Shown piece by piece: positions 9,357-17,210 of a DNA stretch of 64,000 nt. The DNA comes from Colwellia sp. 39_35_sub15_T18. GTDB lineage: Bacteria; Pseudomonadota; Gammaproteobacteria; Enterobacterales; Alteromonadaceae. The notes under the pieces were generated by a model. The model did no database searches, was not told the DNA's origin, and saw nothing but the letters and a program-made list of their open reading frames with translations. The DNA lies in NCBI GenBank assembly GCA_002162675.1, contig MAAE01000007.1, positions 248,001 to 312,000 of the forward strand, given 5' to 3'. The translations under genes were made by a program, and so were the position numbers. Every line of letters begins with the position of its first letter. Positions within the stretch are counted from its first letter, which is position 1.

Positions 9357-10044
9357 GGATAATCTCCTCTATATGGGTACATATATCTGATAAAAAATTA
9401 GCTGCCGGAGAGCCATCTATTGCACGATGATCTATAGTTAAAGACAGCCCCATCATTTTAACTGCTTCAAATTCACCTTTCGCGTTAGGTTTAACACATT
9501 CACTCGTCGCACCTAATCCTAAAATAGCGATTTGAGGGGCGTTTAAAATGGGCGTAAAATGTTTAACTCTGGTTAATCCTAAATTCGTGAGAGTAATCGT
9601 TCCCCCCATATAATCATTAGGTTTAAGTTCATTGTTTTTGGCTTTTTTAGTGGCAGTTTGTCGAGCTTGTTGTAATTCATTCGCGGTTAAATTTTGGGCT
9701 GAAAAAATAGTTGGCGTCACCAATATGTTATCATCCAAACTTACCGCAAAAGACAAATTTATATCTCGATAATAGACGATATTTTTATCTTCAACTTTAG
9801 CGTTCAGATCCATATGTTTTTTAAGTGTAGTAATCACGACATAATGCAACAAATCTTGTATTGATACATTATTTCCCTGTTCCGTTAATTGTCGTTTTAA
9901 ATGGAGCAAAGGCGAAATATTAGCTTCTGCATGCAAAGTAAGCTGTGCGCTCGTCTGCAAGCTTTCCTGCATTTTTTTTGCTATTGCTCCCCGAACACCG
10001 CGCAATGGCACAGTGTAGGTTGGGTCGTTGATAGATTGTTCCAT
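9349..10044 (-). CDS. 2-oxoacid dehydrogenase E2 catalytic domain, free-standing
   Basis: A 231-residue protein made only of the acyltransferase domain of dihydrolipoamide acyltransferases. It starts near the VPLRGVRGAIAKKMQES helix, passes through FAVSLDDNILVTP and GGTITLTNLG, and carries the active-site motif DHRAIDG near residues 205-211 (His and Asp of the HxxxDG signature). A normal E2 also carries N-terminal lipoyl and E1/E3-binding domains in one chain of 400 or more residues. Here the lipoyl domain is the preceding separate gene and no peripheral-subunit-binding domain is seen. It transfers the acyl group from lipoyl to CoA. TAA of the lipoyl gene directly abuts this ATG. Confidence 0.9.
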   Translation of the reverse strand: MEQSINDPTYTVPLRGVRGAIAKKMQESLQTSAQLTLHAEANISPLLHLKRQLTEQGNNVSIQDLLHYVVITTLKKHMDLNAKVEDKNIVYYRDINLSFAVSLDDNILVTPTIFSAQNLTANELQQARQTATKKAKNNELKPNDYMGGTITLTNLGLTRVKHFTPILNAPQIAILGLGATSECVKPNAKGEFEAVKMMGLSLTIDHRAIDGSPAANFLSDICTHIEEIILD

Positions 10045-10278
10045 TTAAGATACCTCTGCAATTACGCTTCCTTTATTTACGACATCATCTTCTTCACTGA
10101 TAAGGGTTATTGTACCGTCACAACTTGAATTGATTTCGTACGAAATTTTTTCAACCATCACTTCAGCCACTAGTTGACCTATTGACACTTTACTGTCGTT
10201 ATCTACGAGCCAAGAAGTAAGCACTGCTTCTTCATCTTCTTCCCATAAATCCATAGGTACTATTATCGATTTAGTCAT
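10045..10278 (-). CDS. Stand-alone lipoyl carrier protein
   Basis: A 77-residue biotinyl/lipoyl domain and nothing more. The strand-turn-strand pattern SWLVDNDSKVSIGQLVAEVM leads to the EKIS turn, where Lys44 is the expected lipoylation site (the usual motif is DKA or EKA), followed by the mirrored half CDGTITLISEEDDVVNKGSVIAEV. It most likely works as the swinging arm for the E1 encoded upstream and the free-standing E2 catalytic protein encoded next. Such an arm is normally fused to E2. The dedicated ligase-like gene two positions downstream fits this role. A biotin carrier is less likely, because the usual M-K-M motif is absent and the E1/E2 genes surround it. Confidence 0.88.
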   Translation of the reverse strand: MTKSIIVPMDLWEEDEEAVLTSWLVDNDSKVSIGQLVAEVMVEKISYEINSSCDGTITLISEEDDVVNKGSVIAEVS

Positions 10279-11295
10279 TTATTTATTCTCCATCATGGTT
10301 ACACATACATTAATTATTTTTTCGGTGGACGGTAGAGCCCATTGTTCCATTGGTCTAGTAAACGGGATCGGAATGTCTGGGAAAGTGATCCGACATGGTG
10401 GTGTTTTAAGAATCTTATGGTCATGTTCGGTCACTGATGCAATAATTTCTCCACTAACACCAAAACTATGATAATCCTCATCAACGACCAAGAGTCGTCC
10501 AGTTTTTTTAACTGAAGCGATAATGTGTTCACGGTCTAGCGGAACCAATGAACGGAGATCGATAACTTCAACACTGATGTTTTTTTTCTCTAGTTCTAGT
10601 GCTGCTTTTAACGCATGGTGAACACCGATGCCAATACTAATAATACTGATATCTGCACCTTCAACTGCCGTTTTTGCTTTACCAATTTCTAGAACATAAT
10701 TCTCTTCAGGAACCTGATTAATAGCAGCTGGTTCGTTTCCAAGCCAACCCATGCCTTGTAATCCTTTGTGAAACAAATAGATCACTGGACTATTATCACG
10801 AATAGCAGCAGTCATTAAGCCTTTTGCATCATATGCATTACTTGGTGCAACAACCTTCATACCAGGTAAATGAGCAAAAGTACCATAAAGACACTGAGAG
10901 TGTTGCCCACCATCACTATATCCAGCACCAGTTGAAGCCATTATCACCATTGGGACGTGTGAATTCCCGCCTGAGAAGTAGATGTTCTTTGCCATCATGT
11001 TGTATATGGCATCAAAGCAAACACCAAAAAAATCTACGAACATTAATTCAACTACTGGGCGCATGCCGTCCATTGCAGCTCCTACTCCAGCACCGATAAA
11101 AGCGGTTTCTGAAATCGGTGTATCACGAACTCTCTCCCCTCCAAATTCATCGAATAAACCGCGGGTATTTCCAAATACTCCACCAAGTTGCGCAATATCT
11201 TCGCCCATGACAAAGACCTTGGGATCTGCGCGCATTTCTTGAGCTAATGATTCAGCCATCGCACGCGCAATAGTTAGTTTTTTAGTTGCAGACAT
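10279..11295 (-). CDS. 2-oxoacid (acetoin-type) dehydrogenase E1 beta subunit
   Basis: A 338-residue transketolase-like beta subunit of a thiamine-diphosphate E1. It has MGEDIAQLGGVFGNTRGL, ETAFIGAGVGAAMDG, MVIMASTGAG, the PSNAYDAKGLM segment and the C-terminal VVDEDYHSFGVSGEI motif typical of AcoB/PdhB/BkdB proteins. With the alpha subunit it decarboxylates a 2-oxo acid or cleaves acetoin and passes the acyl group to a lipoyl arm. AcoB-like is suggested by the AcoR-type regulator, but the substrate is not proven. It ends immediately before the lipoyl gene and starts 27 bases after E1 alpha. Confidence 0.92.
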   Translation of the reverse strand: MSATKKLTIARAMAESLAQEMRADPKVFVMGEDIAQLGGVFGNTRGLFDEFGGERVRDTPISETAFIGAGVGAAMDGMRPVVELMFVDFFGVCFDAIYNMMAKNIYFSGGNSHVPMVIMASTGAGYSDGGQHSQCLYGTFAHLPGMKVVAPSNAYDAKGLMTAAIRDNSPVIYLFHKGLQGMGWLGNEPAAINQVPEENYVLEIGKAKTAVEGADISIISIGIGVHHALKAALELEKKNISVEVIDLRSLVPLDREHIIASVKKTGRLLVVDEDYHSFGVSGEIIASVTEHDHKILKTPPCRITFPDIPIPFTRPMEQWALPSTEKIINVCVTMMENK

Positions 11296-11322
11296 TATTA
11301 TGTCTCCTGTAGGTAATTATTA

Positions 11323-12309
11323 TTAAGCGAACACATGCAGCATGGCTTCTTCTGGTTTTGCATATTCACTTTCTCGGGCGAAAGTAATAGCTTGCTCGAC
11401 CAATTTCTGAGTTTCTTCAACTAGTGCCGAGTCATTATCAATCGTGATAATGTTTGCATCGATTAATTTTTGACGATAAATAGGAAGAGGATCTTCTTTT
11501 ATTAGCTGTTCTTTTTCGCCTTTAGGACGGTACCCTTCGGCATCTCCCATGAAGTGTCCAGCCAAACGGGAAGTTTTTATTTCAATCAAACTTGGTCCCC
11601 CACCATTTCGTGCGCGCTCAATCGCTTTTTTAGTTTCACTAAATATTACATCGGGACAATTATCTTCAATATGAATACCTGGCATATTATAAGATGCGGC
11701 ACGAACGCTATTTTTAGCTACTGCCGTAGAAGCAGATTTAGAAACTGATATGCCCCAGTTATTGTCTTCAATAACAAAAATAACGGGTAAATTCCATACA
11801 GAAGCTAAATTTAGTGTTTCATGAAAAGCGCCTTGATTAGCCGCCCCTTCACCAATATAAGCGACTGCAACGCCTGATTTATTCTGCAATTTTCGAGATA
11901 AGGCTGCGCCAACTGCTGGCCCCATACCTTGAGCGATAATGCCTGAACAAGCGAAATTAACAGTGCTATCAAACAAATGCATATGACCGCCACGGCCACC
12001 ACTTAGCCCTGTTTTTTTGCCAAATATCTCAGCCATCATTTTCTTAAGGTTAACGCCTTTGGCGACAGCAATATGGTGAGGACGATGTGTTGCGGTAACG
12101 ATATCTTCAGCCTCTAAATGAGCGCATACGCCAACGGCACATGGTTCTTGACCATTAGAAAGATGCATCTCTCCTGGGATAGGACCATTAGCCATATTAA
12201 AAACAGGCTTTTTTCCTTCCATATAAATAGTTTCAATCCGCTCTTCCATATAACGGCTAATTAACATATTTCGATACATCCAAATACGCTGTGATTCAGT
12301 GGGTAACAT
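11323..12309 (-). CDS. 2-oxoacid (acetoin-type) dehydrogenase E1 alpha subunit
   Basis: A 328-residue thiamine-diphosphate-binding E1 alpha subunit. Visible family marks are RYMEERIETIYMEGK, HRPHHIAVAKGV, the GGRGGHMHLFD segment and the ThDP motif starting GEGAANQGAFHE and ending near VIEDNNWGIS (the GDG...NN pattern with Glu in place of Asp). The length fits AcoA/PdhA-type subunits. It sits downstream of the GMC dehydrogenase gene in the same orientation, so it probably handles a keto product of that dehydrogenase. No dihydrolipoamide dehydrogenase (E3) gene is present, so E3 must be shared with other complexes. Confidence 0.92.
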   Translation of the reverse strand: MLPTESQRIWMYRNMLISRYMEERIETIYMEGKKPVFNMANGPIPGEMHLSNGQEPCAVGVCAHLEAEDIVTATHRPHHIAVAKGVNLKKMMAEIFGKKTGLSGGRGGHMHLFDSTVNFACSGIIAQGMGPAVGAALSRKLQNKSGVAVAYIGEGAANQGAFHETLNLASVWNLPVIFVIEDNNWGISVSKSASTAVAKNSVRAASYNMPGIHIEDNCPDVIFSETKKAIERARNGGGPSLIEIKTSRLAGHFMGDAEGYRPKGEKEQLIKEDPLPIYRQKLIDANIITIDNDSALVEETQKLVEQAITFARESEYAKPEEAMLHVFA

Positions 12310-12331
12310 ATTTTTCTCCTAAAATAAAAAT

Positions 12332-12399
12332 GTGGTGTTCTTGTCTTTTAAACCTAAATGTACGGGAACAATGAATTAAGTAAGACTCAAAAACACCAC
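12332..12399. repeat. Inverted repeat between the GMC and E1-alpha genes
   Basis: GTGGTGTT at 12332-12339 pairs with AACACCAC at 12392-12399, and an inner GTCTT can pair with AAGAC. There is no T-run for a simple terminator. It may be an intercistronic RNA structure that sets the relative level of the dehydrogenase and E1 genes. Confidence 0.35.
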
Positions 12400-12412
12400 G
12401 AAACTTTTTTAA

Positions 12413-13999
12413 CTACAGAACATTCGTTTTGACTAATTTTGCTATATGCTCAGCCTGTCTAATTGCCAATGCAACAATGGTAAGCGTAGGGTTAACCGCA
12501 GCACTAGTTACAAATTGGCTACCATCTGAAATAAATAAATTGGGTACATCATGTGACTGACCCCACTTATTTACTACGCCGTCACTAGCTTTTTCACTCA
12601 TACGGTTTGTACCCATATTGTGACTGCTTGGATAAGCGGGCAGGTTATGTAATTTAGTTGCACCAACAGATTTATAAAGCTTAGCCATTTGGGCGTATGC
12701 GTGATTACGCATAATCAAATCATTGTTATGGTCAGTTTTTGTTACAACGGGTACAGGGAGTCCATGTTGATCTTTTTCAGTTGGGTGTAAAGTTATACGA
12801 TTGGACTCTACAGGGAGATCTTCACCACAAATCCAAACACCTGCCATATTTTTGTAATTCTCTAAGGCTTCAGATATTTCTCTACCCCAGCCACTGGTAC
12901 CTGGTTTTAAAAATGCTGATAAAAATCCTAAGCCTAGAGATAACACTTCTAATGAATAGCCAGCGACAAAACCACGATCAGGGTCATTACGTTGTTCACT
13001 CGTGATTAAACTGGGTACAGCCGTACCGCGATGCATGTTGACTGGTTTTGGAAATACGCCATAAACTCCGCCAGTTACGTGTCCCATATAATTACGACCA
13101 ACCTGTCCTGACGAATTTGCTAAGCCATCTGGGAATTTTTTAGAGGCTGAATTGAGTAGAAGACGAGGTGATTCTATTGAATTCCCAGCAACACAAACAA
13201 TCCGTGCTTTTTGGAGTTTTTTATTGCCATTTTCATCGACATAATGCACGCCACTTGCTCGACCATCTGCATCATGCTCTATTTTTAGTACCATTGAATT
13301 GGGTCTAATTTCACATAAGCCAGTCGCTTCAGCCTTTGGGATCTCGGTATACATGGTTGACCATTTAGCACCAATTCGACACCCTTGCATACAAAAACCA
13401 ATCTGTTGGCAGGCTGGACGACCGTCTCGTGCGACAGAGTTTATCGCCATAGGGGCATTGATAAACGTCATTCCCGTGCGTTCTGCTGCTATTCGGTGTA
13501 ATTTTGTATGACTGTTTTCCGGCAAGTCTGGTGTACCAGTCGCTTTAGTGCCGGTAACCCCCATTTTATCTTCGGCTTTTTCATAATAGGGTGCAATATC
13601 ATCATATGAAATTGGCCAGTCAGCAACGTTAGCTCCCGGTATTACGCCATTGGTAGACTTCATTTTAAATTCATGGGGCTTGAAACGCAGCGATACGCCA
13701 GCCCAATGAATTGATGAGCCACCAACACCTTTCACAATCCAAGCGGGTAAGCCAGAGTGGTTTTTAGCATGGTGCCAACCACCAGCTGAAATCCTCTTGT
13801 CTAACCACGACAGCTTCATGAACATTTCCCATTCGCTGTTTTTAAAGTCTTCAAGTGTAAACCGCTTTCCCGCTTCTAATACTACTGATTTAACACCTTT
13901 TTGCGCGAGCTCATTGGCGACAGTTCCACCACCAGCGCCTGAACCAATAATAACGACTACATCATTATCATCTAGATCGAATTTTGCTACATTTGTCAT
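12413..13999 (-). CDS. GMC-family FAD-dependent dehydrogenase, large subunit
   Basis: A 528-residue flavoprotein of the glucose-methanol-choline family. The N-terminal FAD-binding GSGAGGGTVANELAQKG motif is at about residues 16-32, the GGSSIHWAGVSLRF segment near 95, and the C-terminal NPTLTIVALAIRQAEHIAK stretch carries the usual end of the FAD domain. Such subunits pair with a gluconate-dehydrogenase subunit 3 protein to oxidise alcohols, sugars or sugar acids in the periplasm. This subunit has no signal peptide, so it probably crosses by Tat, carried by the partner encoded just upstream. The ATG at 13999 is preferred because GGGGAAAG lies right before it; an upstream in-frame ATG at 14014 overlaps that ribosome site. 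Confidence 0.92.
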   Translation of the reverse strand: MTNVAKFDLDDNDVVVIIGSGAGGGTVANELAQKGVKSVVLEAGKRFTLEDFKNSEWEMFMKLSWLDKRISAGGWHHAKNHSGLPAWIVKGVGGSSIHWAGVSLRFKPHEFKMKSTNGVIPGANVADWPISYDDIAPYYEKAEDKMGVTGTKATGTPDLPENSHTKLHRIAAERTGMTFINAPMAINSVARDGRPACQQIGFCMQGCRIGAKWSTMYTEIPKAEATGLCEIRPNSMVLKIEHDADGRASGVHYVDENGNKKLQKARIVCVAGNSIESPRLLLNSASKKFPDGLANSSGQVGRNYMGHVTGGVYGVFPKPVNMHRGTAVPSLITSEQRNDPDRGFVAGYSLEVLSLGLGFLSAFLKPGTSGWGREISEALENYKNMAGVWICGEDLPVESNRITLHPTEKDQHGLPVPVVTKTDHNNDLIMRNHAYAQMAKLYKSVGATKLHNLPAYPSSHNMGTNRMSEKASDGVVNKWGQSHDVPNLFISDGSQFVTSAAVNPTLTIVALAIRQAEHIAKLVKTNVL

Positions 14000-14056
14000 A
14001 ATTTCTTTCCCCAAATTTATTTGATACCATTTTTAATAATGGTTAAGTTCATCAGA

Positions 14057-14587
14057 TTAATCGTTAAGCCAATCAAGTTCGTTTAAGCCTCGGTCAATGT
14101 AACCGCCTTTTTCCCATGACGATCCTTGATAGCCAAATAGATGAAAAAGGTCTTTATTGTCATAAATGCCAAACATCAACGCACCTCGGACTTTTCCAAA
14201 GAATGGACCGTCTTCAATAGAACGTAAAATTCTGATTCGGTCTGGTTCATAACCAACTTTTACAAAAGGTTGTCCGAGTTTTTCAACGCTTAATTGATCA
14301 AGCATTGCAATGCCTTCACCGATCAAAGTTTTTTCTTGATTAGCCAAATCATCTACAATCTTTTGATAGTATTTATTTTCAAGCATTTCGTGTGGGTAGA
14401 TGTCTTTAGCCATGACTAACAACGTTTGGCTGATATGACCTGATTCGGGCATGCTGATTACGCTGGTTTTATCTTCTGAAGCTGTTGCACATCCAATCAT
14501 AGTCGTTGCTACGACGGTTCCTGCGACACCGCAGCCGACGCTGCCTAAAAATTTACGACGTGAGATAGAGCTGTTCTTATTGTTCAT
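14057..14587 (-). CDS. Gluconate 2-dehydrogenase subunit 3-like protein with Tat signal
   Basis: A 176-residue small subunit of a periplasmic GMC dehydrogenase. The N-terminus is a clear Tat signal: SRRKFLG with the twin arginines at residues 10-11, then a hydrophobic stretch ending MIGC. The Cys at 33 could make it a Tat-exported lipoprotein. The mature part shows the subunit-3 pattern, with a PHEMLENKYYQKIVDDLA helix and a C-terminal LMFGIYDNKDLFHLFGYQGSSW segment like the FGYxG ending of this family. It is the first gene of the operon, 57 bases before the GMC gene, and a sigma-54 promoter lies just upstream. It is a likely client of the tatABC genes at 2-3.3 kb. Confidence 0.9.
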   Translation of the reverse strand: MNNKNSSISRRKFLGSVGCGVAGTVVATTMIGCATASEDKTSVISMPESGHISQTLLVMAKDIYPHEMLENKYYQKIVDDLANQEKTLIGEGIAMLDQLSVEKLGQPFVKVGYEPDRIRILRSIEDGPFFGKVRGALMFGIYDNKDLFHLFGYQGSSWEKGGYIDRGLNELDWLND

Positions 14588-14621
14588 AGTTGCACCCTCT
14601 GTTTAAAGATACGAGAACATT

Positions 14622-14638
14622 TGCAACTGGTATGCCAA
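14622..14638 (-). promoter_or_regulatory. Sigma-54 promoter of the dehydrogenase operon
   Basis: On the minus strand, TTGGCATACCAGTTGCA fits the RpoN consensus well. TGGCAT and TTGCA are correctly placed, with ten bases between GG and GC. The predicted start near 14611 gives a 24-base leader to the Tat-signal subunit gene. Confidence 0.85.
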
Positions 14639-14710
14639 CCAATAAAAAAGCTTTATTTACAGTGTGTTAGGCTGTATTGTTGAGTCGTTTTGCTAGTTGG
14701 GTTTTAGGAT

Positions 14711-14726
14711 TGAGACGGGTGTCTCA
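14711..14726. promoter_or_regulatory. Putative activator site (UAS) of the dehydrogenase operon
   Basis: TGAGACGGGTGTCTCA is a perfect 6+6 palindrome (TGAGAC/GTCTCA) centred about 107 bases upstream of the predicted sigma-54 start. It shares TG..AC.G.TGT..CA with the sites at 4170 and 17211. Confidence 0.65.
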
Positions 14727-14990
14727 GCCTATTAAATACATGTAAAAAATATCTGAAAGGCCTAACTATAAATAGTGCAGAGAAAGAATTGTAAGGAGAA
14801 AAAACTGTAAAGAGTAAAAATAATTATCAATAACACAGTGCCATATGAGTTCAGACTTTTTTACCCTGACTTAATCTTATGTGTAAGTAAAATCATCCGC
14901 GGAGTATTTGAGACAAAATGCTTTTATGGCGAAGTTATACAGATCTAATTTGTTCATTAAACTGTTAGGTTTAGTTTGAGTGTTCACTGT

Positions 14991-15025
14991 AGAGGTAGTC
15001 GCCATATGTATTGACGACTACCTCT
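14991..15025 (-). terminator. Hairpin downstream of the HupE-like gene
   Basis: AGAGGTAGTCG (14991-15001) pairs perfectly with CGACTACCTCT (15015-15025) around a 13-base loop, about 100 bases after the HupE stop. There is no T-run, so it could be a processing site or stabilising end instead of an intrinsic terminator. Confidence 0.4.
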
Positions 15026-15124
15026 CAGTAATTTCTACTTTCGTTTTGAAGCAGGGCATGAGATGGAATGATCATTAATTCAAATAAATGTATGTTGAAT
15101 AGCACTCGTTACGTTGCCAATAAG

Positions 15125-16348
15125 TCAGGTTGAGATGTAGTCAATTAAGGGAATTGAACGCGTAGCGACCCAGTAAGCTGATATTACAAGTGCGCATACG
15201 GAGACATAGTAAGGTAATTTTTTGACGAGCATAGTCTGTTTTTTAATAAGTATTGTCATAGCAAGAGCCAGCGCATAGATAAATATCTGCCCTGTTTCAA
15301 TGCCAACAGTGAAAGAGAGTAAGCTACTTATGCTTGTTTTCGCTCCTTCCTTTTCAAGTTCTGTGAATACAAATGAAAAACCAAAACCATGAATAACACC
15401 AATGATTAAAAGGGGAGTCGTTCCTAGATGCTGTGCTTTTTTCAATAATATTGCTATTGCTGTTAAGGTGATAGTGAGTGCAATCAATAGTTCTACACTA
15501 GGTATGAATATTGGCGATGATATGACAATATTGTCACCAAGGAAAAGGCTGAATGAATGACCAACAGTAAAGGCAGTTGCAAGTGATAAAAGTTTTAAAA
15601 AACTAGTAGCGCTGTAAAAAAGAAGTAGCATAAATAGAACGTGATCTAACCCGATTAAAATATGTTTAAACCCATCGATAAAACCGCTAAATAATTGTTG
15701 TGTTAGGCTAGGTAGATGAGTTGATGAATAATCAAGAATACCTAAGGTTGTCGTTATAGACTCATTAGCGTTGCTTCTATGGAGGTTGATAATGTTTGCT
15801 AGCTTGTTAATTGCATTAAACTTATCGCCTAGTGTACTGTAAATGGATATATCGTCGTTTACTACGGAAGTATTTGTTATTCGAAATTTAATATCAATAC
15901 CCGCATCGAATAGTTTTGTTGCACTGGGTCTGATTGTTATACCACCGTTAAAATTTTGTTCAGCGGTTTTTAAACTGCTAAATGGTTTACGGTCATCACT
16001 ATTAAATATGTTGATTGACTCAATTAGGTAGTTTTGTAATTCACCATTTTTTTTTATTTCGTAACCCTGTATGATCTGTTTTTTAAATTCATCCAGACTC
16101 TCTGTGATCTCATCTTGATCAATCAAATAATCTGAGGTGTTAGTTTTATTTGTATAGGGGATGCTTTGTTTGCTATCAATTCCTTGCCAACTTTCATTTA
16201 AAAGAATAAGTGGCAGTGGCATTCTCATTAGAATGATGGTGTCTTGGTTATCTTGGTATAAATGTATAATCCTTGGCTCAAAGTGTGAGAAATGAGAAAA
16301 GACAGAAGAACTATAGATTATTAGTATGAAAGCAAGTATTTTTTTCAC
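15125..16348 (-). CDS. HupE/UreJ-family membrane protein
   Basis: A 407-residue protein with a signal peptide (residues 1 to about 18, ending SVFS), an extracytoplasmic N-terminal domain of about 190 residues, and a C-terminal membrane domain of about six helices. The membrane part carries the HupE/UreJ motif GFKHILIGLDHVLFML and the later TVGHSFSLF and IGVIHGFGFSFVF, with membrane histidines and Asp typical of the family. Related proteins are linked to metal (nickel or cobalt) uptake, but this long two-domain form is mostly uncharacterised. It follows the periplasmic VOC gene on the same strand, and the pair shares a sigma-54 promoter. A metal supply role for a periplasmic metalloenzyme is possible but is inference. 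Confidence 0.8.
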   Translation of the reverse strand: MKKILAFILIIYSSSVFSHFSHFEPRIIHLYQDNQDTIILMRMPLPLILLNESWQGIDSKQSIPYTNKTNTSDYLIDQDEITESLDEFKKQIIQGYEIKKNGELQNYLIESINIFNSDDRKPFSSLKTAEQNFNGGITIRPSATKLFDAGIDIKFRITNTSVVNDDISIYSTLGDKFNAINKLANIINLHRSNANESITTTLGILDYSSTHLPSLTQQLFSGFIDGFKHILIGLDHVLFMLLLFYSATSFLKLLSLATAFTVGHSFSLFLGDNIVISSPIFIPSVELLIALTITLTAIAILLKKAQHLGTTPLLIIGVIHGFGFSFVFTELEKEGAKTSISSLLSFTVGIETGQIFIYALALAMTILIKKQTMLVKKLPYYVSVCALVISAYWVATRSIPLIDYIST

Positions 16349-16416
16349 AGGTTTTATCTCTTTTAATTAATAGCATCACCTAGTCTGCGGTAGTACCATG
16401 TTTATCGTTTTGGATT

Positions 16417-16448
16417 ATTAGCACTACCGAAAAAGCGGTAGTGCTAAT
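16417..16448 (-). terminator. Perfect hairpin between the VOC and HupE genes
   Basis: ATTAGCACTACCG (16417-16429) and CGGTAGTGCTAAT (16436-16448) form a perfect 13-bp stem with a 6-base loop, 24 bases after the VOC stop. There is no T-run on the minus strand. It may partly terminate transcription or protect the 3' end of the VOC message, giving more VOC protein than HupE. Confidence 0.5.
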
Positions 16449-16472
16449 ACTCTTACTCTTACTATACTTCGC

Positions 16473-17060
16473 TTAGTAGCGAGGATCCCACATTCTGCTT
16501 CCCATTTCTTTCTCATATCCCTGTCCTAATGGATAGCTAACAATTTCTAGCTGCATGCCCCAGGGAGCCATGAAATAAACCCATGTTAAACCAGCCATAC
16601 CCGTATCAGTAAATGTATGAGGCTTTCCTAAAACTTTAATACCCTTAGCTTCAAGGAATTTTACAGCTGCGGTCATATCATCAACATAAAAAGCAAGATG
16701 GTGGCCACCAATGTCACTGTTACGAGGCAGTTGTTTTCTTTGATCTGGTGAAGTGTATTCAAAAATCTCTAACGCTGGTCCATTTCCACAACGCATTAGA
16801 TGAGCGGTTTTAATAACTGCTTTTTTGTTTACGTTCAAGTTGTCAGTCATCCAGTTATTGTCGAATGGTCCAAAAGGGCCTATCGAATAAAAAAATTCAC
16901 AGCCTATGATGTCTGCAAAGAAAGCAGTTGCTTCTTTAACATTTGGCACAGTCAGACCTAAATGCTGTGTTCCACGCATGCCTGGCATGCTATTGCCAGC
17001 TTGAGCTAGTTGAAATGTAAAGGTTAATATTAGCGCGAGTAGAATTTTTGTTTTATTCAT
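16473..17060 (-). CDS. Periplasmic VOC-family (glyoxalase/dioxygenase fold) protein
   Basis: A 195-residue vicinal-oxygen-chelate protein carrying a signal peptide (MNKTKILLALILTFTFQLAQA), unusual because most VOC enzymes are cytoplasmic. Two beta-alpha-beta-beta-beta modules are visible. The first starts TQHLGLTVPNVKEATAFFAD and ends ALEIFEYTS; the second starts GGHHLAFYVDDMTAAVKFLE and ends MQLEIVSYP. Candidate metal ligands are the His in QHLGL, Glu in LEIFEY, His in HHLAF and Glu in QLEIV. The activity could be isomerase, lyase or dioxygenase. The ATG at 17060 is chosen because GGAG lies nine bases before it; an in-frame ATG at 17075 contains that ribosome site. A sigma-54 promoter precedes it. 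Confidence 0.82.
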   Translation of the reverse strand: MNKTKILLALILTFTFQLAQAGNSMPGMRGTQHLGLTVPNVKEATAFFADIIGCEFFYSIGPFGPFDNNWMTDNLNVNKKAVIKTAHLMRCGNGPALEIFEYTSPDQRKQLPRNSDIGGHHLAFYVDDMTAAVKFLEAKGIKVLGKPHTFTDTGMAGLTWVYFMAPWGMQLEIVSYPLGQGYEKEMGSRMWDPRY

Positions 17061-17130
17061 TATTATGTTCTCCATTGGATTAGAAATGTACTTTTAAAGC
17101 ACTTAAAATTTTTAAGCACGTATGGAGAAT

Positions 17131-17147
17131 TGCATGTTCTATGCCAG
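17131..17147 (-). promoter_or_regulatory. Sigma-54 promoter of the VOC-HupE unit
   Basis: On the minus strand, CTGGCATAGAACATGCA has TGGCAT and TGCA boxes with GG and GC separated by exactly ten bases. The predicted start is near 17121, about 60 bases before the VOC ATG. Confidence 0.75.
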
Positions 17148-17210
17148 CCTAAGTCTCATATGGGCTCGCTCATTAAACCTATCTATTTGATAGGGTACTC
17201 TTGTCGAATG

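Larger units (their letters stand above)
14639..15124. other. Control region between the dehydrogenase and HupE units
   Basis: A gene-free stretch holding the activator site at 14711-14726 and the hairpin at 14991-15025, listed separately. The remainder is AT-rich and shows no open frame of note. Confidence 0.6.
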
